From contig MU069604.1 of NCBI GenBank assembly GCA_002284615.2, positions 145,257-163,868 of the forward strand: 18,612 nucleotides of DNA. The letters run 5' to 3'. Below the pieces are notes generated by a model that was not told where the DNA came from, searched no databases, and saw only the letters and a program-made list of their open reading frames with translations. Positions 1 to 9,272 of the stretch are shown piece after piece. The position numbers were made by a program, and so were the translations under genes. The first letter of the stretch is position 1; the number at the start of each line of letters is the position of its first letter. This DNA is from Dunaliella salina (taxonomy: Eukaryota; Chlorophyta; Chlorophyceae; Chlamydomonadales; Dunaliellaceae).

Positions 1-88
1 ACACACACACACACGCACGCACGCACGCACGCACGTATGCACACGCACACGCACGCATGCTACGCACACGCACGCATGCTACGATGCC
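1..88 (+). repeat. AC/ACGC microsatellite at the end of an intron
   Basis: A run of AC and ACGC units degenerates toward its right end, where a 19-bp unit occurs twice in tandem (45-63 and 64-82). It is followed by a short spacer ending in the acceptor-like TTGCAG (92-97). I read it as the 3' part of an intron of the PUR5-like gene. The low complexity at base 1 suggests that the contig stops here because the repeat could not be assembled. Confidence 0.8.
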
Positions 89-97
89 ACATTGCAG

Positions 98-289
98 GTG
101 CCTGACCTGTTTCAGTGGGTCCAGAAGGCTGGCAATGTGCCCATCGACAACATGCGCCGGACCTTCAACATGGGTGTCGGCATGATCATGGTGGTGGACC
201 CAGCTGATGTAGACGCTGCTCTGAAGGAGGTGCCCGATGCCTTCCCCTTGGGCAAGGTCGTGAAGGAGGTTGGGGTGCACTACAAGTGA
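98..289 (+). CDS. PUR5: Phosphoribosylformylglycinamidine cyclo-ligase (AIR synthetase), last exon
   Basis: This exon encodes the C-terminal 63 residues of AIR synthetase, the ATP-dependent enzyme that closes the imidazole ring of FGAM to give AIR in purine synthesis (in plants and green algae usually a plastid protein). The diagnostic stretch is MRRTFNMGVGMIMVV at about residues 21-35 of the exon, which matches the conserved RTFN-(M/L)-G-(I/V)-GM block of the PurM family. It is preceded by VPDLFQWVQKAGNV, the usual helix before it, and followed by a GKVV...GV ending typical of the family terminus. I start the exon at 98 because TTGCAG just before is a good splice acceptor and the reading is open in phase 0; there is no initiator ATG, so upstream exons lie off the contig. 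TGA at 287-289 is the stop. The last five codons resemble the downstream repeat array, so the exact C-terminus may have been reshaped by it. Confidence 0.87.
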   Translation: MPDLFQWVQKAGNVPIDNMRRTFNMGVGMIMVVDPADVDAALKEVPDAFPLGKVVKEVGVHYK

Positions 290-1010
290 AGTGTGGGCTC
301 TGGAGCATGAGAATGGTGGTGGGCGAGAAAAAGGGCAAGGTTGTTCTTTGGAGGTCGGGGTGCACTACACCATGAATCAAGTGTGCACAAGGAATGAAGG
401 AGATAGGTGTGCGCGTCGAATGAAGCGCAAGCCCTGGAGCATAGTTTGCAAGCACCATCGATGAATTGCGGGCTCAGCCGCACAGATGGTAAGCGCTACA
501 GGAGGAGGGAAGGCATTTGAGCGCAGTCAGTGTGTACTGCACATGGTATGCGCTATCATGAAGCGTGGGCGCGGGAACACAGTTGGTGTGCACTTCAAAT
601 GTGGCGCACTGTAAGTGACGTGCGGGTCCAGGTGCACAGTCGGTGTGCACCACCAACACACTACTAAGTATGGGCAATGGAGCACAATTGGAGCGCACTC
701 CAAATGTGCTGAACTGTCGATGACGTGTGGGTCCAAGTGCTCAGTCGGTGTGCACTATCAGTGAAGTGTCAGGAGCACGGTGGCAAGTGCTTTCTGTGGT
801 GCACTTCAAATGAACCGTGGGCGCTGGCACTCAGCTGGTTGGCACTTCAAATGTGGTGCTCTCTCATTGAGGTGCGAGCACTGGAGCATAGTGGCCAGTG
901 CTTTCTATTGTGTGCCATAAATGGGCACTGGCACTCAGCTGGTGTGCACTTCAAATGTGGTGCGCTATCATTTGAGTGTGGTCACTGGAGCACTGTGTCC
1001 AGTCCTTACT
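265..1010 (+). repeat. Degenerate tandem array derived from, or invading, the PUR5 stop-codon region
   Basis: Units of roughly 55-75 bp share a core GTYGGTGTGCACTTCAAATG, often followed by GCGCTATCA and TGAAGTGTGGGCACTGGAGC. Copies of the core start near 269, 354, 583, 640, 745, 838 and 941. The first lies inside the PUR5 exon, so its VGVHYK-stop is itself a unit; the second, 85 bp later, would encode EVGVHY again, and the copy at 745 would encode VGVHYQ followed by TGA. ORFs across the array have no other coding signs. The 3' UTR and poly(A) site of PUR5 probably fall here; a TGTAA at 610-614, the usual chlorophycean signal, is one candidate. Confidence 0.7.
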
Positions 1011-1012
1011 GA

Positions 1013-2840
1013 AAGCGAACCAGGGAATTGAGGGTGGGAGGGGGGCAAAGGGGTTAAATGGGAAAATGGCATGCCTTCAATAGAATGGCAGGATGCATGT
1101 GCTTGTCGTTGAAGCCAATGTTCCCTGTTTGTTGGATGAGGAGCTGCAAGGGCAGGGATGTCTAGTGTGCACGATAAGTGCCATCAATCATGTGTCAAGA
1201 GCATTGTGGGTAGTTGAACCACCAAAGCGGCTGGCATACAGGAATCCACGTCAGCAGCAGCAGTTGGATTTTTGAATTTTTCCTGGAGGAGGCGACGTGA
1301 TATCTTTTACTCCTCCTAGGCAGGCCAGCACAGACGGATGTGTGAAGGGCTCTGAGCAAATGCTGTGGCAGGAATGGATGAGTTTGACATCCTGCAAGCT
1401 GCTAGCAAATATCTTGGCAATTTGTTGAGCAAAAGGTGCAGAATTCGTGTATGGGTGGATGTTGCCATGTCCACTCATCAGGTAACCTCGGCTGCTTCCT
1501 ACAAGCAAGCTCTGCAATTTCCCGGGAAATTCTTTGTGTGGTCTAGCGCATGCTCTTTCTTTTTTGGCTCATGATTTTGCCATGGTTTCATCCTTTGGAC
1601 GAAACTTACATCACGCCCATCATCCCACTGCTGCCTGATCAAAAGAATAAAGGAAAATGTGTGCCTGCCTCACTGCTGGAGCATTGAAGTCTCAAGTTTG
1701 CCCTTTTAACAGTGTTGCGAGTCTGTCCGATGCACCCGTCTGCCGTGGCATGCTTGAAGCCCGAAAATTGACAAGGAAAGAGAAAGGGCCAAATAGTTGT
1801 CCCTGCTTGCGGGGGCAGCTTAGATGAAGCAGAAAAAAAAAAGCGCCTATTGCCAGACCATTCCAATCTAAAAAGTAATATTCAAACTTGTTGGAACGAT
1901 CGGTTACGCTGATCGGACTTAGCGAATGTAACTTTGACATGCGTGACATTTCCACATAGAACTAAGGAACAGCGGACGCTCTTGTGTTTAGATAGAATGG
2001 TTCCTGACTATCTATTTAGGCGCACTCCAGCGAGAGTACGCTAGATGAGGTCGACCCTCTCCAAATGGACTATCCGCACTGCGGTAATTGAGACACGGAA
2101 TTGCTTTCTGACATATTTGATATAAGGATTATGTAAACAGGGAGACCGTGCACACTACTTCTGCGCTTCTTGCGACACACCAGAAACGGAAACGGTTTCT
2201 GCTTTGGAGTTCTTATATTGGGATTTGAGACGTATTACACCTTTGTGACTTATCAAGTACCTGGGGCATGACTTCATAATGAACATGCAATTGTACAAAC
2301 TACATTGGAAAATCACTTGTGGTGATGGATTTTTGAATGTGTTCAATATGAAGTCCGATTCACACTTACTCATCAATTCACTTGGTAAAGTTGCAAGCAA
2401 TCAGCCTAACATCATTGGATTGATCGTTCCCCTTAGCAACGCGCACTAGTTGAAGTTTGGTCACAGTGTTCCAGGCATGCATCTCGAGCGCCACAAGAAT
2501 CACAGGTAGGAGAATGAGTGCCATCCCTTTCATTGGCTCAGCTTTCAGGGGGGTGTACAGAAAGAAGGCCTTCAATCGAGATGCGCGACCGCTAGCCTGC
2601 TTGCATAAGAGATCAACATCATGTAGGAAAGATTAGAGTTTTGTCCTGTTGCAGAAATTTGTCGTGCAAAAAAAAGTAGACACATTCTGAGCACTGTAGT
2701 GAGTACATATGGGGCATATGCGATGCGAAGGGAAACCACCTGACTCAGTGAGGTGTGTGCAAAAACAAAAAAGAAGATGTCCCTGGCTCAACTTTCAAAG
2801 TAGCTGTCTAAGTTCAGATGTGAAGCCGACATCGGGCCGT
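1013..2840. other. Intergenic stretch with no recognisable gene
   Basis: Only short unrelated ORFs occur here. One (1365-1574, plus) has a donor-like CAG/GTAACC near 1479-1486 and a plausible peptide around GMDEFDILQAASKYLGNLL, but I do not recognise it. A G-rich run at 1032-1046 recurs almost exactly at 6979-6993. AATAAA-like sequence lies near 1645. I see no RNA gene or mobile-element coding motif. Confidence 0.5.
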
Positions 2841-4565
2841 GCTGTGTTGCTGGTAAGGTAAGGTAAGGTTACATCGCTTTATCTGCCTATGAAGGCAGCT
2901 GAGCGGAAACATAGACCTGGAAAAAGACAGGTATTTTTTCTCAAAAAAACATACAGAAATGTCAACCGTTGAGAAATGTGCAGAGTACTACTTAAGGCAC
3001 AGATTCTCCAGGTAAGCACTGAGAAAATGGCACAGGATGTCTTAACCAGAATGCTCATATGTTTGACTCGAAACTCCAGATATCCAGACACCAAGTGCAA
3101 GGAGAGAAATGGTCAGATGCAGATTAGCATGATGTTAGACAAACAGTTTCCTCAAAACTCCAAAAGCCCTCTTGCAATGTTCAGGAACTGCAGCAACAGT
3201 CTGAAAGCATATGCTCATGCGAAGTTCCATGCTTACTTGAAGAATAAGTACTGTCTGGCGTGTTGCTGGTAAGTAGCCCCTGTGTGAAAGCCCTTGTACA
3301 GGTTACAGGTCACAGATACAAGAAGGCCTCTTGTCAAAACAACTGCCTGCCAGCCTTTTTGCATAAAGGAGAAGTTCATGAGGAGGATTACTAAGCTTGT
3401 TGCTGTTCTGTTTCATGACGGAGCGCATATCATGATACTGTGCATGATGAATCGCAGGCAAGGAGCTACCTTGAAGCCCTAATAAAGGCAGGTGTGGCTC
3501 ATCCGCTAGTGGTTAGGATGCCTGCCTTGATCCCCTCAGCAAACTTGGCCTCACCAACGGCAAAGCCCACAAAAGTGCAACCAAACTCTAGTATCATGTA
3601 ATTATGACCTTAGCAAAAATTGAAGAGCACCAAACAAACTATTAAGCAGCCCAGGCAGTGGGGCTTCAGGCGGGTGGGCTACGGGACGGGCTGCTGACAG
3701 GAGAGCCACTGGCAGGTGTGCAACTGGACGGATAGCTGATAAGCTACTGGACCCACATTAGCTCGGTTTCTCATAGCTTGCTTCCGTTGGTGGGACTCAG
3801 TGTCAGTGTCAGCGCTGATTGTTGGGTCTTATCTTCCCAGGTTACAGGTCACAGCAAAGAAGGCCTCCAGTCAAAACACGGATTGTTGTTGTTTTGATCA
3901 TGAAAGAAAAAAAGGAACATGTCAAAGGACTGAACTGACTAAGAAGAAAAAAGGTATGGAGCCACCTGAAAAGAGGCATTGGGAGAAAGAAGAATACAGA
4001 GAACAGAATGGCGCATCTTTAGCTTAAGAAAAAAGACCTGAGGGTGGAGACATTTAAAGATAGCATGAAGCTCACCCTGCACATCATCCTGGGAACCACA
4101 CAGGTCACAAGTAGGAGAAATGTTACCATTCCAGTCAGCTTGCTCGACTTTAAGAGTTTAGGCACAAAGACGGAATCGGGTCTTTCCTTAATGCATGCCG
4201 ATTATGTCCAGCGGAGACTTATACTTTTTTACTTTGCATGCCTGCTGTAATGATAGACTCCAATCAGGGCATAAAATTCCATAAAAACATTCTCAAGCTG
4301 TCCCTGTTGTTTTTCCCCTAATGAAAATGTCTCCTCTCTGCTCAGCAACGGAGTTGCCCAGCAGACAAGTGCACCTAATGTTTGTCCACTTGTTTGACAC
4401 TAACCCCTTCCTCACTCTGGAAGGCACGGCAGCTCAACCTGCAAACAAACACCTAAAGGAACAAAAAGCAATGTTGCTAGTATGGAGATTAGTTGCAATG
4501 CCTTACAAAGTTTGAAAACTGTTCTTGACACCAGGCATGCTTTTCATTTTTAGGGGCTCCTGTTT
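2841..4565. other. Gene-poor stretch with short dispersed repeats
   Basis: There is no recognisable protein; the 98-residue ORF at 2976-3272 has no motif I can name. A GGTAA pentamer is repeated about three times near 2854-2870. The string GTGTTGCTGGTAAG occurs near 2843 and again near 3260. A 40-45 bp segment beginning CAGGTTACAGGTCACAG occurs at 3299-3343 and, with a few changes, at 3838-3879, with a weaker echo near 4099. These look like remnants of an old dispersed repeat, not coding exons. Confidence 0.45.
3492..3532 (+). other. tRNA-like D arm / box A (possible SINE head)
   Basis: The segment reads like the 5' half of a tRNA. An acceptor-like heptamer is followed by a D arm whose 4-bp stem (CATC pairing with GATG) closes a loop GCTAGTGGTTAG, which contains the usual AGTGGTTAG of eukaryotic tRNAs. 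No matching anticodon stem, T arm or box B follows, so it is not a tRNA gene. It could be the head of a tRNA-derived SINE or a chance match. Confidence 0.25.
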
Positions 4566-4589
4566 TGGGATGAGTGCTGGGAGAGAAAA

Positions 4590-4939
4590 AAAAATCTTCA
4601 TGGTGTGCTCAGTATAATTACTTCCACCAACACCCAGGAAAATAGGATGAATAGTTACAGCTTTAGCGCTTATGAGTTTACGAAGGCTGCTGCTACTAAG
4701 CCGCGCTCAACTGATGCTCTGGCTTTGTGTTTTCACAGATCTTGATTTCTATCAGGTGCACATGGTGTTCGTTTGCATGAAGGTTATGGGGTTGCCTCAC
4801 ACAACCAGTCCTTGTGGTCCTCCTTGTGTATATGTGCAAAGCGTGGTGTGAATGGATTGGAGAAACACTGTTAGAAGTTTGCATTATAAGGGGTGATCAA
4901 AATAGCATCTGGTCGATTTGAGTACAGTCTTTTCCTCTC
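4590..4939 (-). pseudogene. Copy A: C-terminal nuclease fragment of the RNase H/REL element
   Basis: On the minus strand this fragment translates to a piece of the element's C-terminus, including HVHLIEIKICENTKPEHQL, the E-x-K half of the PD-(D/E)xK nuclease motif seen intact in copies B, C and D. The DNA is clearly collinear with 15170-15520 (copy D). After the HQL block the frame is broken by a stop and frameshifts. It begins just after the RPDA motif and ends around the HTLKQ region, so it is truncated on both sides. An 18-bp direct repeat (4566-4583 and 4940-4957) flanks it, which may be a target-site duplication. Confidence 0.8.
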
Positions 4940-5037
4940 TGGGATGAGTGCTGGGAGCATGGCAGCTGAGAACAGAATAAGGAAAGTCCGGGCGTCCAGG
5001 ATCATGGCCGACAAACTTTGAGACTATGAAAGGCTAT

Positions 5038-5115
5038 GCAGCCTAAGTCTGGAGAAGGACCATGCAGTCTAAGTCTGAAGAAAGACCAAGCAGTCAAAGT
5101 CTGAAGAGAGACCAT
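5038..5115 (+). repeat. 26-bp minisatellite, three units
   Basis: Three consecutive 26-bp units (5038-5063, 5064-5089, 5090-5115) share GCAGTCTAAGTCTGAAGA with a few substitutions. The array ends exactly where homology of copy B to copy C begins. The same CAGTCTAAGTCTG core recurs twice just beyond the other end of copy B (near 7513 and 7557), so it may be tied to the element's termini. Confidence 0.8.
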
Positions 5116-7385
5116 AACGGTAAGCAAGAAATTGGAGCAGGCGTCTACTGCCCTTCCACTGACAGCAAGAACTTTGTAGAACCAAACGGTGCCGGAATTA
5201 CTAAAACTATCACTATAACTGAATGAGTAGCAATTGCTGCTGCTATCATCACCAAAGGTGCAGATATTGCATCAGACAGCCTCACCTCTTTCAATCAGAT
5301 ACGTAAACAGCTTCTCTATCCTGAAAGACATCTGAGGCATGTCCAAGGAGACGTCCTTATTAAAATGAATTCAATGCTCATTAGAGGCTTCCATACCAAC
5401 ATTCGAATTTACAAGGTGACGTCCCATGCCGGCATCGCTGGAAATGAATGTGCAGATGCTATTGCAAAACATCAGGCAAAGCAAGCCCAAAACTGCGTAG
5501 CAGACACCGAGATCCCAGGCGCAGATCCTGGTGGAAATCCATTTACAAACATTTCTGGTTAGCCAAGGAAGAAAAAGTGCATGCTGCAGGCACACCTGCG
5601 GATCCACCACCCGCCCAAAAGCTCACCTACTTCCCCAATCTCCAAGATGCCCTCAAATCCCACATGCATTCCAAACACAAGCTTTAATATGCCAATGCCA
5701 AAACAGGCTACTACTCTTACTATCAAAACTTATTACCGCGAGTAGATATTAAATCAGCAGTGCCTTCAGAAATGTGCCAAACATTTCTGTACCATGAAGC
5801 GTGCCATTCTGCAGTACCGCACAGGCACCCTCTACAACCAAAAACATGCAGTACGTTATTGAAGGTCAACTGATCCATCTTGCCCCCTTCCAGGCTGCCA
5901 TCGTTTGGACAGCGCACTACACATGCTCTCAAGCTGCCAAAACCATATCATCTCTAACATGAAAACTGAACGCCATAACATTGCAGGCAGAATGATTACA
6001 AAAGCCCTCTGCAAATGCCCTGTAGGGGCAGGCCTAGCATACACAGACATAGGGAGCGATTTTAAGCTTGCTCAACACAACCTCAAACTCCCTACACATG
6101 CCTCAAACAGAACTTCACCTGCTTACTTTTTCCCTCGTAATCTCCCAGAGAGGAAAAGACTCAACTCCAGTCGACCAGATGCTGTTTTAATCACCTTTTT
6201 CCATACTTCAAACGGTGTTTCTACTATCCATTCCCATCACGCTTTGCGCAGCTCCCCACGGAGGACCACCAGAACTAGCCGCATGAGGCAATCCCTTGGG
6301 GTGAATTTTATGCCAATTAATATCATATGCACCTTATAGAAATAAAGTTCTGTGAAGGCACAAGGCCAGAGCATCAATTGAATGCGGCAAAGCAGCAGCA
6401 TGCAGACCTTTGTAAACTTATTAACGCTAAAGCTGTTACAATTCACCCTATTCTCCTGGGTGTAGGTGGAACTATTTACACCGAGCATACCCTGAAGCAA
6501 TGCAAACAACAAGGATTGGATTACCAGCGTGCCATGAATGAGGTTGGGTAGCCACCTCGACGAGACTCGGCGAGCCTATTTGGTGGATGGGCCTCACCCT
6601 CGGTGGGAACGAGGGTCGCCAAAAATGGTGCAAAATCGCCGAAACATACCCAAGAAATCTGCAAAAACTCTAGAAAATCAAATTATACATTTAAGATGTC
6701 CGGGGAAGTGTGTTGGGACGATACTGGGCAGTGTCACATGAGACACAGGCGAGAGAGCTGGGTTTGCAGCAGTAAAAGGTAACCTACATGCAGATGCTGT
6801 ATTTGCTCAGTACATTCAACCCTCCTGATGTAAGCAATCTGAAGCAAGGGTACTGCTTGGCTGGAGCGTGCAAAGAAGCTTGTCTCTGTGTGCGCTGGAT
6901 GACCTGGAAGCCAGCTTGCAGGTACTCGATAATGAGAACGAATAGAAGTGAGTGGCAGGTTTCTCAGTGACGAAATGGGGGTGGGAGGGGGGCGTGGAGA
7001 CGACGAAGGAATTGCTGCAACTTTTTCTGGCCTACTAAACAGCCGATACAGCTAAATATGTTCATTAAAATTTTCTTAAAACTCGTCTGCAAAATCTCGG
7101 ATCGAATGGAGCCTCCTGTGAGAAGCAGCTTTCTAACGATAACCTCCCAACGAGGCCCTACCCAAACAGGGCGATCATCTACGAGGCTCGGCGAGCATAT
7201 TTGAGGTATTGGGACGCCCTACTTACCCATGGCTAGCCATGAAGCTTGCTCAACAACTTCATGTCCATTCTGTTCAATATGCCCACAAACTAGTCTCCGC
7301 ACGCCGCGCTATTGAACATAAAAATGCTCCCCACAGCCAATTTCTAGAGCCAAGTGCTTCTAATAACCTTCCAGATCCACATTAG
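5116..7385 (+). pseudogene. Copy B: RNase H / zinc motif / PD-(D/E)xK nuclease relic
   Basis: Collinear with copy C from inside its RNase H domain to the C-terminus. Visible blocks are GAGVYCPSTDS, ASDSLTSF, the RNase H end SHAGIAGNECADAIAKHQ (5425-5478), KLTYFPNLQDALKSHMHSKH, DSALHMLSSCQN (5908-5943), ERHNIAGRM, SSRPDAVLI (6168-6194) and HLIEIKFCEGTRPEHQL. The start lies downstream of the TDGS aspartate, and a TGA has hit the A-E-L motif at about 5225. Several frameshifts (about 5553, 5700 and 6300) make it a pseudogene. The coding tail was split by a 697-bp insertion at 6538 and resumes at 7239, ending in TAG at 7383-7385. Within the shared C-terminal part it is closer to copy D than to copy C. 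Confidence 0.85.
6539..7235. mobile_element. 697-bp non-autonomous insertion with 8-bp target duplication
   Basis: This block interrupts copy B. It is flanked by GCCATGAA on both sides (6531-6538 and 7236-7243); taking one duplicate away restores the RA-M-KLAQQLH reading seen as RATKLAQQLH in copy D, so the boundaries are firm. An 8-bp duplication is typical of hAT DNA transposons. The outermost bases match only weakly as inverted repeats (TGGGTA at the same offset from each end), but about 20 bp inside each end an imperfect direct repeat is present (6560-6600 and 7181-7221, sharing CTCGGCGAGC). No transposase is encoded; the 60-67 residue ORFs inside have no motif. Probably a MITE-like element. 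Confidence 0.7.
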
Positions 7386-7452
7386 CCTTCTCTTTTTATA
7401 TCTTGTGGTGAAAAGGGCTCAGGGCTCTTTTTTGAGCCAATTTGTTTCCTTT

Positions 7453-7491
7453 TTCTTAATTGATGTAAAGAAAGTTTTTCTGCCTACGTAG
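7453..7491 (+). repeat. Terminal motif of copy B
   Basis: A segment reading TTCTTAATTGATGTAAAG, then CTGCCTACGTAG at 7480-7491, follows the coding end of copy B by about 70 bp and is itself followed by a TTTTC-rich tract. The same motif closes copy D (reverse complement, 14880-14923) and forms the outer part of both inverted repeats of the 12141-13431 element. I take it as an element end. Confidence 0.65.
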
Positions 7492-7775
7492 TTTTTCTTT
7501 TCTTTTCTTTACAGTCCAAGTCTGGGCGCATGCAAAAGAAAGAAAAAAAGACTACACAGTCTAAGTCTGGCCATGTGTATCAAGGGAAGGTCACCTGCCT
7601 GAATGACAAGGCTCCACCAGACCAAGAGGAAGAGGTGGTACGGAAGTCTACACCAGCAAGTTGGCCTCCACCACCGCGTTCATTCAGGGAAGGTTACCTG
7701 TCCTGAAAGGCAGGGCCCTGAAAAAAACACCACAAGTGTTGGACAACGCAGTAAATTTAAGCTTCCAAGGTTTAT
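7492..7775. other. Junction region with purine tracts and short repeats
   Basis: No gene is seen. There is a TTTTC tract (7492-7511), an A/G-rich tract (about 7530-7552) followed by CTACACAGTC, and the CAGTCTAAGTCTG core at about 7513 and 7557. Two similar 30-bp segments starting GGGAAGGT-ACCTG lie near 7584 and 7688. A comparable purine tract plus CTACGCAAGC recurs at 8045-8068, followed by a similar AAGGGAAGGTC, so these may be successive element junctions. Confidence 0.4.
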
Positions 7776-8060
7776 GTGCTGGCCGTGCAGTCAGGGGATG
7801 CTCTCTCCATGAATGACTTTATAGCTGACTTGAGGCACAGATTGCAAGGAGTTTGGAGGGAAGCTGAGTCTGTGGATCCAAGAGAAAACAACAATAAGCT
7901 GACGCGGAATGTGAGTAGGTTCAGGCTTCGAGCTCATACTTTGAGAGTTGAATCAGCTGCTTGGCGCGGTGAAGCTTTGGTGCGTGACAAGTGCTCTTGC
8001 AATCAGACACATAATGAAGCGCATACCCTATTCAACTGCAAAGAAAACAAAAAGAAAAGT
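7776..8060 (+). pseudogene. C-terminal fragment of a different LINE-like retroelement
   Basis: The reading from about 7800 gives MNDFIADLRHRLQGVW, then DPRENNNKLTRNVSRFRLRA, then HTLRVESAAW and a final cysteine-histidine cluster CSCNQTHNEAHTLFNC. The order (DLR-R..VW, DPR..N.K, L-R-V-E...W, then C-x-C...H-x4-C) is the pattern I know from the extreme C-terminus of algal non-LTR retrotransposon ORFs. The spacing between the K-L-T and SRFRLR parts looks shortened, suggesting an internal deletion. It is unrelated to copies A-D. The element seems to end in the purine-rich tract at 8045-8060. No reverse transcriptase core is present. Confidence 0.5.
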
Positions 8061-8105
8061 CTACGCAAGCCGGAGGCCGCGTGTGTTAAGGGAAGGTCCA
8101 CTAAC

Positions 8106-8129
8106 AAGCTAGCAAGCTAGCAAGGTAGC
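8106..8129 (+). repeat. 8-bp tandem repeat, three units
   Basis: AAGCTAGC at 8106-8113 and 8114-8121, then AAGGTAGC at 8122-8129. It lies at the junction between the LINE-like fragment and the open frame that leads into copy C. Confidence 0.8.
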
Positions 8130-8616
8130 AGTGGCCTCACCAGAAAGCCCTCAGAAACTACACTAGAAACAGCAAGCCTAGGAGCTTACAAGCTCCCTCC
8201 AGACACAAAGCACCTGTAACCAAACAACATCCAATCCCCTGGCCTCACGACACCAAAGCGACAACCCACCCCCCACTCAATATCAACCAAGCCTCCCTTC
8301 CATGCCTCCGACCATCACTCTCACTTCCTCTAGTCGAGACACACAAAACAGCCGACAGAAAAGAAAGAGATGAAAGCTTCTTGAAACTAATACAAACCTC
8401 TCCATCCCTATTATCTCTCCACTGGGCCAAACAACCCAACACACAGAGCTCTGGCACTACAAGCAAGATGAATTGAGAAAGCTAGCAGAGGAAACAACTC
8501 CCCTAGGAGCAATTAATACTATCTTCAACTACGACCTAAATGATATCACACATATCAGTGACTGGAGGATCATTATTGCCAAGAAAAGAGACAGCTGTCT
8601 CCTGCAGGAACAATGA
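8126..8616 (+). pseudogene. N-terminal part of copy C protein, two frames
   Basis: An open frame without ATG runs from about 8126 to 8473 and reads as a basic, proline-rich sequence ending DESFLKLIQTSPSLLSLHWA. Near 8445 the sense appears to move to the next frame, giving ELWHYKQDELRKLAEETTP, then NDITHISDWRIIIAKK, up to a TGA at 8614-8616. The pieces look like coding sequence (balanced composition, amphipathic segments), but I recognise no domain. An ORF across 8245-8466 on the other strand is a shadow. It probably joined the PHD-containing frame downstream in the ancestral element. Confidence 0.45.
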
Positions 8617-8684
8617 GCCTCCCAAGCACCAAAAACAATACCTGACCCACTTTGCGCCCATGACCATCGAAAAATGCCCTCCCA

Positions 8685-9272
8685 ATGTTCAAATGCGCTG
8701 GGTTCACCCCTGTCAATACCAAACTTGCCGCTCGAGCTGAGATTGAGTGTGCCTGCTGTGAGATCTGCAACTNCAATGGCGGCAAAGAGCCCATAAACTC
8801 TGAGCCCCCCTACCTTGACATGTACATCTGCGATGTCTGCCACCGAACCTNCCACTGGTCCTGCATGAAGGAGCTAGGATGTTACTCTGATAAACAAAGA
8901 CAGGATGTAGACAACAACATTTATTGGGCCTGCCCCGCTTGCAAACATCTCAGCAATGATGAGAAATTAAAAAGAGAATCAAACTCTTTCAGCAATGAAC
9001 TAATTCGCGTTGAATGGGAGCCAAGCTGGGAACTTGAAGACATCAGGGAAGCTTGGCCCAATTTTCATGAATGCATCCTTAAATTTGAGGCTTGCAAAAA
9101 TGAACCAAACCTCTCCATTCCAGCTGCTGACTCTGAGCTAGACAACCTTGTAAGGCAAGGATTTGGAAACTCAGACAAGACAAACACTTGGAAACAGAAA
9201 TTAGACACAGAACTCCGCAACAAGGCCACCTTTGACATGAATCCCACGAACCCCCAAGCAGACATGTCATGA
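8685..9272 (+). pseudogene. PHD finger plus chromo-like segment of copy C
   Basis: The 195-residue frame holds a canonical C4HC3 PHD zinc finger: CEIC (about residues 24-27), CDVC (48-51), H-W-S-C (57-60) and, 25 residues later, W-A-C-P-A-C, with the invariant Trp two residues before the last Cys pair. PHD fingers normally read histone H3 tails. About 20 residues further, NELIRVEWEPSWELEDIREAW is followed by F-x5-LKFE; the V-x-W...WE...E.L and terminal acidic helix resemble the second half of a chromodomain (weak inference). The remainder is acidic and unassigned. N bases at 8773 and 8851 leave two residues unknown. The frame ends at TGA 9270-9272; similar composition continues past it in the same frame for about 40 codons, so the stop may be a mutation. 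Confidence 0.7.

Noticed and set aside
474..1012. ORFs on both strands between 474 and 1012
   Set aside because: They are readings through the degenerate repeat array derived from the PUR5 end.
1365..1574. ORF with a donor-like CAG/GTAACC as a host exon
   Set aside because: No recognisable motif, no supported acceptor and a length near the random expectation; noted only in the region description.
6977..6993. G-rich run as a G-quadruplex or regulatory element (also 1032-1046)
   Set aside because: Only three clear G tracts in each; two similar runs are not enough to argue for function.
9269..9272. ATGA overlap of stop and start as translational coupling between two element ORFs
   Set aside because: The first 40 codons after the ATG look less protein-like than the continuing upstream frame, so the overlap is probably accidental beside a mutation.
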